A stretch of DNA of 64,000 bases from Chrysomallon squamiferum (lineage: Eukaryota; Mollusca; Gastropoda; Neomphalida; Peltospiridae), in NCBI GenBank assembly GCA_012295275.1, contig CM022671.1, positions 22,178,822 to 22,242,821 on the forward strand. Reading direction: 5' to 3'. Positions 47,455-61,194 of this stretch are shown one piece after another. The notes under the pieces are model-generated. The model had not been told where the DNA came from, ran no database searches, and saw only the letters and a list, made by a program, of their open reading frames with translations. The translations under genes were made by a program, and so were the position numbers. Position 1 is the stretch's first letter. Every line of letters begins with the position of its first letter.

Positions 47455-50400
47455 ATGATTTCAAAATAGTGTCTCAATCCAGTGTTAATTATTTGATTGC
47501 TTGTAAAAGATTTATTATTTAAAAAAAAAAAAAAATCTTTTCAGACACATAGACTTATGGTTGAAATTTGAAAAATTCGTTGAATTTGGAAGGGATGACA
47601 GTTAAAGAACTAAGGAATGGTGGTTTTGCAAAGATTTAAAACTTGAGGAAAGTAAAAATTCCATTTTTGTTTTCTCATTCCAGACACATTTTCCTTTCTG
47701 AGTGGAGGGAACAAAAAATCCGAAAATCATTCTGTTCACATGTTGTTTTTCAGCTTCATGTAGAAAAGATCTCAGAAAACAACAGAAGAATAAAATAAAT
47801 CAAATCAAATTAAAAATGAATTTGATTAGCATTTAAATTTCACAAGCACATTGATAATTTAATTAGAATCTATTGTGTGTCAGAGATTAATGTTTGTGTC
47901 CTTTCAAGATTTATTCATACATACATTAATATATATATATATACATATATGAAAGAATGCATGTATTTACATATTGTATAAAGGATACAGCAATTAAGAT
48001 ATTCAGTTTATCTTTCTTATTTATCATTCTACACTACCTTCGGAAATAAAAATTATAATCTCTAAAAAACATGACCAAAGAAATTAGAAAGGAGAATATA
48101 CATTATTTCATTCATTATCAATTACAGTTATGGGCATTCAGACATTTTTTAAATGAGAAATCTGAATCACGAAATTATTTAAGATGTTCAATAATTTGCA
48201 TTTAAACTTTTAGACTTATAGTTTGATCATGGCAGTCATGGATGTGTAATTCAAAATAAATGCATGTGATTATGTTCTTGGAGATATTAAGGCATTTTTA
48301 ATATTTCTGCAGATGTTATGAGTATTAAAAACGTTTAGGAGTTCCAATTAATGTGTGCAAATGTTATGGACTTTAAAATATTTAGAAATTCAAAATAATT
48401 AACATATTTATGAATTTTACTTCATAAATTTAAAAAAAAGTATTTTGTATTTCCTACATATGCATAAATACAATCACTTATTGATTTTAAAAATGAACTT
48501 TAAAATAATTTTGCTTGTTACTTGTATAATGAATAATGTAGACATGGACTTGAAGACCTGCTGGCTTAATTACAAATTATTATTTTATTAAATATTTTAT
48601 GCTTGTTTTTAATTATTTGTAACTTTTTAGCTAAATTTTCCTTTTCCTTTTATAATAATAATAATAATAATGAAAAAAGACATCAACAATAACAAAGTAA
48701 AATGACACCAGCATTATTATTATTATTATAAATTCATTTTATAATTTTAAAATTTGTTTTGTAATAAAGTCTAAGTAAAAGTTGAAATTTTTGAATATAC
48801 AATATTTTATAATTTTCATTTCAATAAGAGGATCTGAATTGTTGATATTCCAGAGTTGCTTGATCTCATTTTAATACATTTTAACAAGTGAACTTTTATT
48901 ATTTCAGTTTTGTTTTTTTTATCAGAAAATACTAGGTTTTATTTCAGTTTTGAATCACTTATATTTTTCTGGATGTTATTGTTGTTGTTATTAATATTAT
49001 TGTTCATTAATTTATTTATTAATATAGTTAATTATATGTCTTTAAAATTTTAAAAATTACAAAATCACTATCCCAGTGAAAAAAGGACTGACATAGTTTT
49101 TTTGCTTTTTATTTAGTTACAAATGTTGTTGTGTTTTTTTCATTTCTAAAATTTTCTTTTTAAATATCTTTAATGGAATTAATACTATATTTACATAGCC
49201 AGTTTTTCTGACACCAGACTAATCTCATTAAAATTGTACCAGTAAAGTGAAGTACCTTTTCTTTTCTAGTTTCCCATTGTTCAACAAAGATGCGAACCCA
49301 AGGTCATTTTACTTGATCACTCTATTTTTTTAAATATTTTTTAAAGAGCTTTGTTCTTCTTGATTGCTTTGCACTGTATGCATCGACAAGCATTATCAAC
49401 ATCTAAGACAAAAATTATTAACAGGCATTCTTATGTAGGTGTCTGAAATGTCAACATTGGTTGTTAAATATCAGAGCTATGGAATATCATTTATTGATCA
49501 GGAATTAAGTTTAGTTAAAAATTTTAAAGATGTTATTTTTATATGATTATTATTAATATTTAAAAAAAAAAAAAAATTATATAAAAAACTTGTTCTGGTA
49601 CAAGATCAATTAAAATATTAAAATATTTTTTAGTTTTTTATTTATGTTAAATAATTTAAATTAAAAAAGATATTTTAATTTTCTTTAAAAGATGGAATAA
49701 ACAGTTAAAAATTTTCTTGTATTATCAGTGTGAATTTCCATTAAAAATAAGCAAATAAATTTTATTATTTGGTAACTCATCTAAATGGTTTTAATATCAG
49801 GAAGAACAGTAGTTAAAATACTTTCTTTTTGTATTAATTTTAATTTAAAATAATTAAGAAAAAAAAGTAAATAAAAAATAAACATAAAATAAAATAAAGT
49901 AAAATAATAAATAATAGAAAAAAAAAAAAAGGAATCAAGATAAAATAAAATTGTGCATTTTAACTGAATTACAGGTACATTTTGTTACAGATTTTGTTTC
50001 TAAAAATTGATTTTATTATTATTTTTTTTAAATATGACTTGCTCTAAAATAAATACAATATTTATTTATCACTATCTTTAAAAAGCAGAAAATCAGTTAC
50101 TGAGTTAATATGAAAGAAGTGGTTAAATATGACATTATTAAAATAACGTTATTAGTTTTTAAATCAAATTGTTTTAAAATAGACAGAAAATAATTGAAAA
50201 ATTAAACAAATATTACATTATTGAATATTGTAATTTATAAATTTTAAACCTGTGATTATTATATTATATATAGTAACATATTTTAAAATAATATTATTTA
50301 ATAATGGTTGTTTTAAACAAATGAAAAATTATCCATAACTTTTTAAATAAAATCATGAACTTATTTGTGTTTGCAAAGAAGCTTGTAAAATGGGTTTAAC

Positions 50401-50961
50401 TCACATAAACATAAAATTGTACATAATGATGATGAATTAACAAAATTAATAGCTAATCATGATGTAGTCATACCAGTTTTTGTAAATTATGTTAAAACTG
50501 TACCTGTAAATTCAAGAATTCCAAAGATACTAAAAAAGATGTGTAATTTAAAAAAAAAAAAAAAAAAAAATTATTTTATTAAGCTTTGGTGTTGTGTTGG
50601 TGCTAATTTTTTATTGCTGTTATTTCATAATTTTTAATATTTATTTTTGTTTTCAAACTGGTGAATTCACTGTCTCGGTATGAATGAAAATGCATGGCTG
50701 GAACTGATGATGGTGTAATCAGACTAGCCAAGTTTATCATCATAAAATTTTAATATTGTATGTCGTTAAATAATAGTCTAACGATATCTCTTTCTTTTAT
50801 TTCCAAGTAACTGTTTTGTTTATGTAATACTGACCAATCTGTGGGAACATTCACATACAACAGTAAAATAAACATATGAGGCTTTATTCCTGCATCTCAG
50901 TTTGTACACAGAACTGTAAAAAAGTCCCTAAAGACTAAGATTAAAGCTACTTTCCATTTTT

Positions 50962-50993
<32 letters not shown>

Positions 50994-52183
50994 GAAAACT
51001 GGAAAGTAGCTTTAATGTTATCTTTACTTTATTGTTAGCAAAGGTTGGGGATACAACACTATCATTTGGAAGTAAAGAAAAAGTATTGTTAGACTATGTG
51101 AATGGGCTGCCAAAGGTTCACTTTAAGGAAAATTAGATGTTGATTAATATTTGTGAAGTGTTTATTAAAGAATTATTATAAATTGTTGTTCAGAAATTCA
51201 AATGTTTATTAAACTGTTGTGAAATACTTTTATACAGTTGAATAAAATTTTATTAAAAATTTGCTACGTCCTTGTAAGATGATATTTTATGTTTTGTCAA
51301 AAATCTGGTAAATGTTTTTAAGAATTTATAAAAACAATTCTTCAGTTTCTGTAATCCTGGTGGGTATTTATTTTATTCTATTTTTTTTTTTTTTTTTTGG
51401 ACATAGTACAGATATTCACTTTTATATTTAAATGTTGTACCTGATTTATTTTATTGATACCATTTTTAATTATTAACAACATCTGTGTAAAAGAAAATCC
51501 TTTTTAGAAATTTTCTTCAGATAATTGTGTTGTGTTATGAATGACCAAGGTCAAGTTGACCAATATACATGTATATATTTATTGTCCTCTCAGTATTGAA
51601 TCCGTGAAATAAATTTAATAAGTTGTGTTAAAAAAAAAAAAATAAAAATCATTGGATAATAATATTTAATATAAATACTTTAACTATTAGTATTCCTTGT
51701 TGAGGATGATAAAACGAAATTTTCACAATTATATCAGTAAATCAGAATATGTGTTTATATATATATATAAATGTAACATAAAAGTTAAAAATGATACTAT
51801 ACAGAATAAACTGTAAGAAAAATAATTCTTAATTAATATCATTGTTTTCTATGTTCTGCACATTCATATCGGTTTTGAAATCATAGCTTTAAGTGTGTAT
51901 TATTGCTTTAATAGAACTAGTCATACATTTGGGCACCATTTAGTATTGGCTGATACCATGGCTGTTAATTAACAACAAATATGTAAAAGTGTAGGTGTGA
52001 ATGTACTTGTTTTAGTATTTGTATTATAAGATGTCTCCTTGCCACGTAAAAAATTCTCGGAAATCTGAGTTGTTTATGTAGATATAAAAATTATTATTAT
52101 TTTTTATTTTTTTTTTTACTAAATACTAAGACAACAATAAAATAATAAATGTTAATAAATAGATGACATAATAATTACAATAA

Positions 52184-52215
<32 letters not shown>

Positions 52216-53462
52216 TTAGAAATCATAATAACTGCTACATCTTTAAATAATTAAATGATTAATTGCATTTATTTTCACATTTTTATAATAATTCTTGATA
52301 TTGACTGTTTCAGTGAAAATGTCAATATTTCAAAAAAAAAATAATGAAATATAAAAAGCATTATATATATACTTCAAATGTCTGTATGTTTGTGTTGAGA
52401 TATAGTTAAATACTAATCTTTCTTGATATTAATGATTTTATTTCATTTTTCTATTACATGGACATTTCATAATTTTTTCATGTATGCTCTTGTTTATGTT
52501 TGTATATATACATAAAGTTGTATTTACCTGTTTCATATCTTAAATATCCGAACAAGCTGTAAATACATTATTATTCTGTATATATAATTTAATTCATTGT
52601 ATCTATTAAAAATTTAAAAAAAAAAAAAAAAATTAAAAATTATAATTACAATAAAATAATTAAAAGATATATATAAAAAAAACTAGAACAAAGAAAAAAA
52701 TGTACATATTAATATTTATTTAGTACTTCTGTTATGTTTCAGGATTTAACTTAAAACTGAAAATTCTTCAAACTGCAGTTAGCTAATTGAAAGCACTTCC
52801 CTCAGACTCCCTTTATGTCAGTGGTTTGGATAATTTTTCAGAATAATTTCTCTAAATTTAATATAAATATTTAATATTTTTTTAATTTTTTTTTATAACA
52901 TTTTAATCATTTTTTTTAAAACATTTTTTTTTATTATTTAGTTTTCATTTTTGAATGAAATGTAAGTTTAAACTATTATATGTAATTTTTTTATTTTTTA
53001 TTATTTTTTTTTAATTTAAAACGGGTAGTAGTCAAACCAGTTAATGTTGTCCATTAAATATAAATTATTTTATCAAAAATTTGTGTTATATTTGTTTTTA
53101 TCAACACTTCATTTTGAAGGTCTGGTGTTTTGAATGATGAGGGTTCATGTGTGAATGTTTCTTATGAAAATAAACCAATTCCTTACTGCAACATTATATT
53201 TGTTTTATTTTTATTTTTATTGTTCTTGCTCGCCAAATGGCTGCACCTTGACATCAGCAGTGACAATGAATAATCTCATCCTTTTCTGCTCACCTTGAGC
53301 AATGTACGATACAGCTGCAAAGAAAACTTTGTAGCTACAGCTGAAAAAAAAATTGGTTAACTGTCCAGACAACTTCGTAAGAAGAAGAAAAAGTAGAAAA
53401 ATAGAAGAAGAAGATCATTTTTGCTAAACTCAGTTGTAGTCATTACCCATAGAGAATCTTAG

Positions 53463-53494
<32 letters not shown>

Positions 53495-54009
53495 ATCCCG
53501 TTCAACTCAGTTTTTGTCCCTTACTACACACAGTGGTAATAGTGGTTTATAATAATTACTACTGATAATAAATAAATACATAAATGTCTTTCACTTGCAT
53601 TGAATCATGAGAAAGGTTTTGCTTCATGGGTAAATGATCACGAAGATGTCATTCAGAGCATGCAGCAGCACTGGATCTGGAAAGTTTGGTTCATGATATT
53701 TATGAATTAATTCACTGTCCAGTAACTGAACTGGGAATTATTCTGACAGACTTAAAGTTAGCAAGTTAATAGTAAGTTATCTTCAACACACTCTGTTCAG
53801 AAACCTTTTCATGTTTCATTCATAGCTAGGTTATTTCTAATATATATATATATATATACAGGCATTTTGGAAAATTTTACATTCTGTTGTTAATAACACA
53901 AACAATCATTACTGATGAAATGACTGGGATTTAAAATTTAAAACATTCAATTATCCAGTTTTTTTAACTGATTATTTAATTTTGATCTTTCAAAATATAT
54001 GTATGTATA

Positions 54010-54057
<48 letters not shown>

Positions 54058-54073
54058 ACATGATATTTTTTAG

Positions 54074-54104
<31 letters not shown>

Positions 54105-54150
54105 TATTATTTTTCTTATGTAAAATGGGTTCATTTGTTATGAAGACGTA
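47455..54150. other. AT-rich region after BCAS3
   Basis: It begins with the presumed BCAS3 3' UTR and then is simple AT-rich sequence with poly-A runs, ATT repeats and TA runs. Apart from the hairpin at 50936-51020, I see no gene, RNA or clear mobile element. Confidence 0.6.
50936..51020. repeat. Short inverted-repeat hairpin around a TA tract
   Basis: A perfect 17-base arm ATTAAAGCTACTTTCCA (50940-50956) and its reverse complement (51000-51016) flank a T-rich and (TA)n centre. Pairing extends imperfectly on both sides. It could be a small foldback element or a chance hairpin grown around the TA repeat. Confidence 0.85.
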
Positions 54151-54970
54151 ATATACATAATAATAATTACACGTGTTGCAGGTAACGTGAGAACATACAG
54201 GTACCTGTGGTGTGTTAAATGATGCCTGTAATTCAAAGTGATTTCTGGAACCAACATACGTCTGGCGATGGAAAGATGGAAAGTGGTGGTAATTATGATT
54301 GCTAGTTAGTCTGTTCCCAGGCTACAAATTCCACCTAACCTTTTGGTATCTGATGTACTTCCTCCCATAATCAGAGCATTTTGTAAAAGCGGGCGCACCT
54401 TAAATCACTCTAACCCAATGCATAGGTGACTGGAAAATTATACACTTTGCAGCAGACCTCCAAACCCGACTCATTACTCGTGTATTTTCCACCATTATAT
54501 GCCGTGACTCGAGAACATTCAGTTGTTGCCGACTCACGCCGTCTTATTACAAAACAGGCGTCGACGTCGGGTGCAACGTCACATAACCCTGACAGACTGT
54601 GGACGGAAATTTTACACTTGCCTTTTGTCTGCGCGGCTCTCGTCAAACAAATATTCTTGTCAGACGACAGACGGCCAAATTCCCGCCAACACTTTGAACA
54701 AACGGGGCTTCAGGTAGGAGCGATTCAAACCGTCCATTATCCGATATCCGATCTACGAGTGTTCCGATAAATAGCGAGAAATGGGAAGGCTCGACGGAGA
54801 GGTGATCTGACAGCCGTGTGTGTTTTTATAAAGTCGTTCGTCGACGAACAAAAGCCGATCGCAGAGATTACATCAGCGGGTCGCGATCTGAAGAACTTCA
54901 AGGGGAACAGCTTGCAAAATGATCGTAGGTGTGAGACCCCGTTCTTTGTGGCAGGTACTCCGAGGCCACG
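54150..54970. promoter_or_regulatory. Candidate distal regulatory element E
   Basis: After several kilobases of AT-rich DNA the composition changes sharply to mixed, CpG-containing sequence. It includes three TCCGAT words (54740, 54747, 54763). The open frames across it (for example 54426-54770 on +) encode no protein that I recognise and overlap others on both strands. A first exon of an unseen gene is possible but not supported by a visible donor and partner exon. Confidence 0.35.
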
Positions 54971-55007
54971 CTGATACCTCTTAAAGTATATTTATATACT
55001 TGTGACG

Positions 55008-55045
<38 letters not shown>

Positions 55046-57268
55046 AGAACTGTTCTTGTGACCACCACCACCACCACCACTACTACTACTACTACTAATA
55101 ATAATAATACAGGTTTTGGATTCCTAAACGAAAACTTTTTTCCGATAGGCAGACATGTTTATACCTTACATTTTTTCTGAATGATTTGCGCAGACATACA
55201 TTATTTTATGCACACAATTATAAGTGGGATAAAAAATATAAACGGACACTTCACATCCCAAGCATTTCGGATAAGAGATTATCAACCAACACCACCACCA
55301 CCAGAACCACCACCTCTACTGCTACTAGTAATAATTAAATTGTCTGTCGGTCTGCCTCTCACTCTCGTTTTTAAAAATAGTTTTAATGGATTAATTTTCT
55401 CAGATTTCATCTTGTTGCTCATGCGTCCATATATTTGACAGACTGAACACGAACATTCACATTGTTTTAAATTTCATTTAGACGTGTGACTTTTCAGTAA
55501 GTGTTTCATTAAGTAAATAACACACACAGTTTACATTTTATCAGTGACATCTATTTTCATTATTGCGTGCAAACAAACCTTGTTTTATATCCAGCTTTGC
55601 GAACAATATTTACAAATCATGATTATTCCAATAAAAAAAGTTATTTTTTTAACTGGTAGAAAATTGATAAAAGGTGATTAATAAATGATTTTAAAAATAT
55701 CGGTAAATATCTTATATTCCGATGAAAATTTAAAAAAAAAAAAAAAAAATTAAAAATAAAAATAGACGTAAGGTACAGATATAGATAAACAGAAATATAT
55801 ATATATATATATATAGAAGAGTAAGGTAGAGAGATAGATAAAGAGATATATAGAGAGAGAGAGAGAGAGATCTCGCCAGATAAGCAGATCAACAGACATT
55901 GTTTTTTTTGTAAATAAGCAATTCCTTTACGTTCATTATTCAATACACACAGGACACACGCAGGCACATACAAACCACAAACATATGCGCAAATGGAGTA
56001 TATGGAGATAACACAAACACTAATGAGTGTTACGCTTCGTCAGTGCGCATGACACAGTGCATACATGTCTCGTAATAGCTCTGGTGTTATTTTTCAATTG
56101 ATTCAGTATATTAATTCCCGACAATTTCGATTTATATTACATATGATAAACTGAGTGGCAAAACCATTAGTTATATAATCCAATACAAACAGGAGATTAT
56201 TAATATTTCTCGTATTCACTTTTGTGCGACATTTATCTGTGAATATTGTCCGATTTTCGTTTCATATTATATTTCTTCTTCTTTTCTATTATTTTTTTTT
56301 TTAAGGAAGTAAGATACACAGATACATATATATACACAAACGTAAAAAATAGAAGAATGCATAATAATAATAATAATAACAACAACAATAATAATAATAT
56401 GTTGGTTCTTAATAATATTTATAATAAATCGCTTGAACAATTAGACAATTTTATAACTGTTACCTTACTGTATAAGTTTGAATCTATTATGATACTACAA
56501 CGTTTACAAACAAAAAGCTTGCATCACACATCAATATATATATTGTTTTTTTTTTTTTAAAAAAAAAAAAAGAGAAAACAAACAACAAAAGAAAAACCTT
56601 ATCTGAACACGTGTTTCGTCTTCCGGTCTACGTCACACAAACCAGTGCCACACGTTTCTTTGTATTGAGTTGCATTTGACGAGTTTTACATGTAATCGCA
56701 GCACTTTGCGACTACTTAAATTAAAACGGTTATCAATCATTTACGTAACTCGTAATAAACAGCGTAAATAGAAGACTGGACTGATACTAACAAAAACACC
56801 GATACCGTAACGTCATGGTGGCTTGGTGCTTAGAAATAATGATTACGATGCATTCGTATGTGATGTATAAGTGATGCGAAGAAAAAAAAAAATAAAACAA
56901 TAAAAAATAAAAAAAAAATAAAGAAATAAAAAAAAAATAAAAAAAAAATAAAATAAATAAAAGTAAGAAAAAAAAAAAATTAAAAAAAATATGCGACGGA
57001 AAATTTTAATCAATCCATCATCAAGCTAATTTATATTTAAAAATAGAACCTTTAATATATTTTTTATATGTTCATATGTTCGTGGAGGAAAATCAAAAGT
57101 TTAATGTATATGATGCATGTTTGTATTACGTACGTACGTACGCATCTTGGTATTTACGTATTTATATATATGGGTGTGTGAGTCTGTGTTTGTATTAATG
57201 TGTATTCTGTTTCTGAGAATGTATATCTTTATGTATGTGCATATGAAAATATCTATGTGTGTCTTAAT

Positions 57269-57304
<36 letters not shown>

Positions 57305-57798
57305 TGCGTGAATCTACATATCTTCATCTTCTAGTCATTGTCAAAAATCAGTTCACAGATGCTGCATCAGTCTCTTAGCCTGGTTTTTACAGGAAATTAA
57401 AAATGCCATTTTCCAGTATTAAAACTTCCCATTAGCAGCAGACATACCTGTGAAAACTGGACGTGTTTTCTGTTACGTAAACAACGGATCCGTTCTGTGG
57501 CGTGTTGTGTTTAACTGATGTGTGTGTTTATTTTAGTCGAGTTAGAGTTTTCACTCAGCTCTTCCACTATTGCATTAAACATTTAATTGTGGGTTTTTTA
57601 TACGCTATCAGGCTTTCGTGATACCTTGCATTTAAAAAAAAAAAAATTTAAATAAAATAAAAATAAAAATCTGAGGACGATGTAAAGATTATTAAATAAG
57701 TACTTTTTTGAAAATATATACATACAGTTTTAATTAGTTTTTAGTAGATGTCATTTCGGACTGGATTTAAATGAATGAAGTTTATCTAGTCTTCACGT

Positions 57799-57799
57799 A

Positions 57800-57855
<56 letters not shown>

Positions 57856-57864
57856 TAAATAAAA

Positions 57865-57899
<35 letters not shown>

Positions 57900-57900
57900 A
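57799..57900. repeat. (AAT)n passing into (AAAT)n microsatellite
   Basis: AAT units run to about 57848 and then AAAT units to about 57900, followed by short TA and CA runs. Confidence 0.92.
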
Positions 57901-57999
57901 TATATATATACACACACACACACACCTACAAATACACGCATACATATTTTCATAACATACATATTAAAATAAATGTTTCAGACTATTTGATAGCCATTA

Positions 58000-58450
58000 A
58001 CATTTTGAAAGTTATCTTTCAAGCCCAAGGTTGCTTGAGGATAAACGGGTGTGTCTGAAACTGAAACCCCGAAATTCTGCCAGACCGCAAAAAGAGATGG
58101 AGTTACATACTAAAGACTGACGTTTCTGTTTCGTACGGCCCGCACTGCAGCGGCTTCTTAAGTACCCATATACATCGCCACCGCATCGTTCCAACGAATT
58201 TAACAACGTCGGCATTACTGGGACAATATTAGTGCATGGACGCCGTTTACTTCACGTCATAATTGGGTTCATTTCTTCGAAATTGCAGAGGTGTGTCCGA
58301 TACCCGCACGCGAGTCTTCAAATCTCGTCAAATCTCGCTGCCTGTGGCGCTGATCACAACCTTGCAGGAAATGGTTTCGATAACTACCGTTATCAACGCC
58401 TTGTCAATGCCCGCTAAGTATTAACTGAAACGTACCAAGTTGCGTGATGG
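58000..58450. promoter_or_regulatory. Candidate distal regulatory element F
   Basis: About 450 bases of complex, CpG-rich sequence between two microsatellite fields. It contains a perfect inverted pair GATAAC/GTTATC around TACC (58379-58394). Short open frames on both strands look non-coding. Role inferred. Confidence 0.4.
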
Positions 58451-58554
58451 TCATAATTACAATTCTAGCACAATATGAAAAAAAAAAAAAAAAAAAAAAA
58501 GAAAAGAGAGGAGGAAACCCTTCTTTTTCTCGATCTTTTCTTGTTGTTATTGTT

Positions 58555-58557
58555 GTA

Positions 58558-58617
<60 letters not shown>

Positions 58618-58618
58618 T
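58555..58618. repeat. (ATT)n microsatellite
   Basis: About 20 perfect ATT units. The Ile- and Asn-rich open frames here are artefacts. Confidence 0.95.
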
Positions 58619-58725
58619 TTAAATACCATAATGAGCAAATTTTCACGTAATTCTAAAACGATGGACAATTTATTTTATTTTTGACTAAGTTTTTTTGGAA
58701 TGAAATTCAAACACAACGATGTGGG

Positions 58726-58760
<35 letters not shown>

Positions 58761-59111
58761 TAAAAAAAAAAAAAAAAAAGATACATTTTTTCTTCTTTTT
58801 TTTCTTTTTTGGCAACATGTTACCATGGCGTGATAAAGGTCTTTGGTTTCATGAATTTGCGCAATTACGTATGCTTTGTGATAATGGTAAAAGCAGATAC
58901 CGGTCATTTATTTATTTAAATAGCCGCCACTTGTCTTTATTTTTATCACATATGCAATCACTGAAATAATATAGTCCAATTTAGACTGAAATTGTAGGGT
59001 AAGGGTTATATGGTGAATGGGTGTATTCCTTCAATATTACTTCGTTGATGGTGCGGATGTAAATAGTTTGTTAAACTGGTATTAAAGGAAGGAAATCGAT
59101 GCTTTCATGAT

Positions 59112-59112
59112 A

Positions 59113-59158
<46 letters not shown>

Positions 59159-59189
59159 TTAATAATAATAATAATAATAATTAATAATA

Positions 59190-59251
<62 letters not shown>
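59112..59251. repeat. (AAT)n followed by (CT)n compound microsatellite
   Basis: AAT units with minor breaks up to 59193, then about 29 CT units up to 59251. Confidence 0.95.
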
Positions 59252-59254
<3 letters not shown>

Positions 59255-59365
59255 AGCCTTTGTCATATATATAAATAAAAACAATATTATTTCTTTATTT
59301 TTAACGTTTGTAACTAAACTGTTTTATGCTGATTTTACTGGGAAAAGATGCAGTACAGTAAGGAC

Positions 59366-59404
<39 letters not shown>

Positions 59405-59520
59405 TACTACTATTATTACTATTATTATTATTACTATTATTATTATTACTACTATTATTACTATTACTATTATTATTACTACTACTATTATTAATATTAT
59501 TATTATTACTATTATTATTA
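59366..59520. repeat. Degenerate (ATT)n array with ACT variants
   Basis: ATT repeats interspersed with ACT and AAT units. Overlapping Ile/Val- and Asn/Ser-rich open frames are artefacts. Confidence 0.93.
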
Positions 59521-59559
59521 AAAATATCACTAAGAGTTAGATAAAACACAGTATTTCAT

Positions 59560-60050
59560 ACACTATAGATAAAAGTTATCTGATTTTCTTTTTCACTATT
59601 TTTCTCTTGAATTTTCTCTCGTTACCAAGTAATTGGATATCTCGTTTCTTTGAGAGAGCAAACCTTTTGAAACACCCTGAACAACTTTTAACGCCCATTT
59701 ATTGAACAAATATTTAGATCGGTGTTGTATCGAGGCTTTTTAGATTTTCCTTCATAAAACCACACACGTACATCGACTTGCAAGAACCCCGTTTAACCTT
59801 AAACAGCAGCCTTTTGTAATAAAGCACGATTTGATGAAATCCATGCATTTATGACATTTTCCTTCAGTGCGGTCCTGCTCTTGAACAAATATTTACTGCG
59901 GTACTGCCATTGATCTCAAGAAACGCTTTTCCTTTCCGCCGACAACATAAAGTTTTACTGAATGCAGTTATATATTGATTTAATCGCAGAACTAGCTTAG
60001 AAAACAGTTTAAAATCCCTTTACACTGCACGCCATAACTAAACAATATAT
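59560..60050. promoter_or_regulatory. Candidate distal regulatory element G with duplicated 15-mer
   Basis: Complex sequence without coding frames. TTGAACAAATATTTA occurs at 59702-59716 and again at 59881-59895 in the same orientation, each followed by three variable bases and CGGT. Other words include AAGTAATTGG, CATTTATGACATT and CCATTGATC. Role inferred. Confidence 0.4.
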
Positions 60051-60267
60051 TTTATGTGTATTTTTTTTCTTTCTTTTTTACTCTTTATTTTTGGTTTGTC
60101 TTTACGTGAAACCTCATTTTATGGTGGAAGTTACAAAAGATTAAAAGAGTGATAGTTTAAACAGTGGTTTCAGAAACTGGTTTCAGTCATTCTCACCTAA
60201 GTCATTCTGGAGTTTTTAATTCTCAAGCTAATAACATCCTGCTTCTGAAAATATCACACCATTACGT

Positions 60268-60309
<42 letters not shown>

Positions 60310-60324
60310 ATTTCGTGTATTATC

Positions 60325-60326
<2 letters not shown>

Positions 60327-60359
<33 letters not shown>

Positions 60360-60360
60360 T
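60327..60360. repeat. (AAT)n microsatellite
   Basis: AAT array after a long poly-T run (60270-60301), continuing into AGT variants. Confidence 0.9.
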
Positions 60361-60821
60361 AATAGTAGTAGTAGTGGTAGTAGTACTATGAAAAAGATAG
60401 TTTTTAATTGTATTACTTTAATATTATCATTCGTTAACAACTTAGTCTTGTCGATCAAAATTAAAAATAAAAAAAAATAATAATAAGTATAAAAACCCGA
60501 CAACAACGACAACAACAACAATAATAATAATAAATCTACAAAAACACAACAACAACAACAACAACAAACAACCAGCAAACAAAAACAAAAAGAGCAACAA
60601 CAACAACAACAACAAAAAACCAAACAAAAAAACCAACAACAACCGAACTTTAAGCTGTACAGAATATAATCAAACTATTTATTTGTATCACGAAAGGTTT
60701 ATTCTCAGATTTGAAAGAGCCTCCTGAAATAGCCAGAAGTCAGAGGGATGTTAATGAATCCTGCTTTTAACTTAAGCAAGATTCAGATCCAGGACCTGCC
60801 CCGGCTCTCGGGACCCTGAGT

Positions 60822-61033
60822 ACTACAACAACAACAACTACAACAACAACGACAACAACAACAATTACTACTACTACAATTGCTGCTGCTTCTGCCATTA
60901 TTACTACCACTGCTACTACTCTTTCTACTCCAACTGCTACGACCACTGAGACTAGAACTAACTTTGACCCTACTGTAAATGATTTCAGTAATAATAATAA
61001 TAATGATGATGATGATAATGATGATAATAATAA

Positions 61034-61114
<81 letters not shown>

Positions 61115-61131
61115 CAACAACAACAATGATA
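60822..61131. repeat. Trinucleotide repeat field (ACA, ACT, AAT, ATG)
   Basis: A mosaic of ACA, ACT, AAT and ATG trinucleotide runs with a short non-repeat centre near 60880-60985. The Leu-, Ile- and Val-rich open frames here are artefacts. Confidence 0.92.
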
Positions 61132-61194
61132 ATAATAAACAGCCAAAGACATGTCGTTCGAGTTAATTTCCAGAATACCAATTAAGTAAAAATG

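Noticed and set aside
54410-54770. Open frames of 78 and 114 codons on opposite strands
   Set aside because: No recognisable domain, no splice partners, and comparable openness on both strands suggests composition rather than coding.
54927-54934. T-box half-site AGGTGTGA, considered as support for a neighbouring T-box gene
   Set aside because: The same 8-mer also occurs near 1728 and near 51996 in ordinary AT-rich sequence, so one copy here carries no weight.
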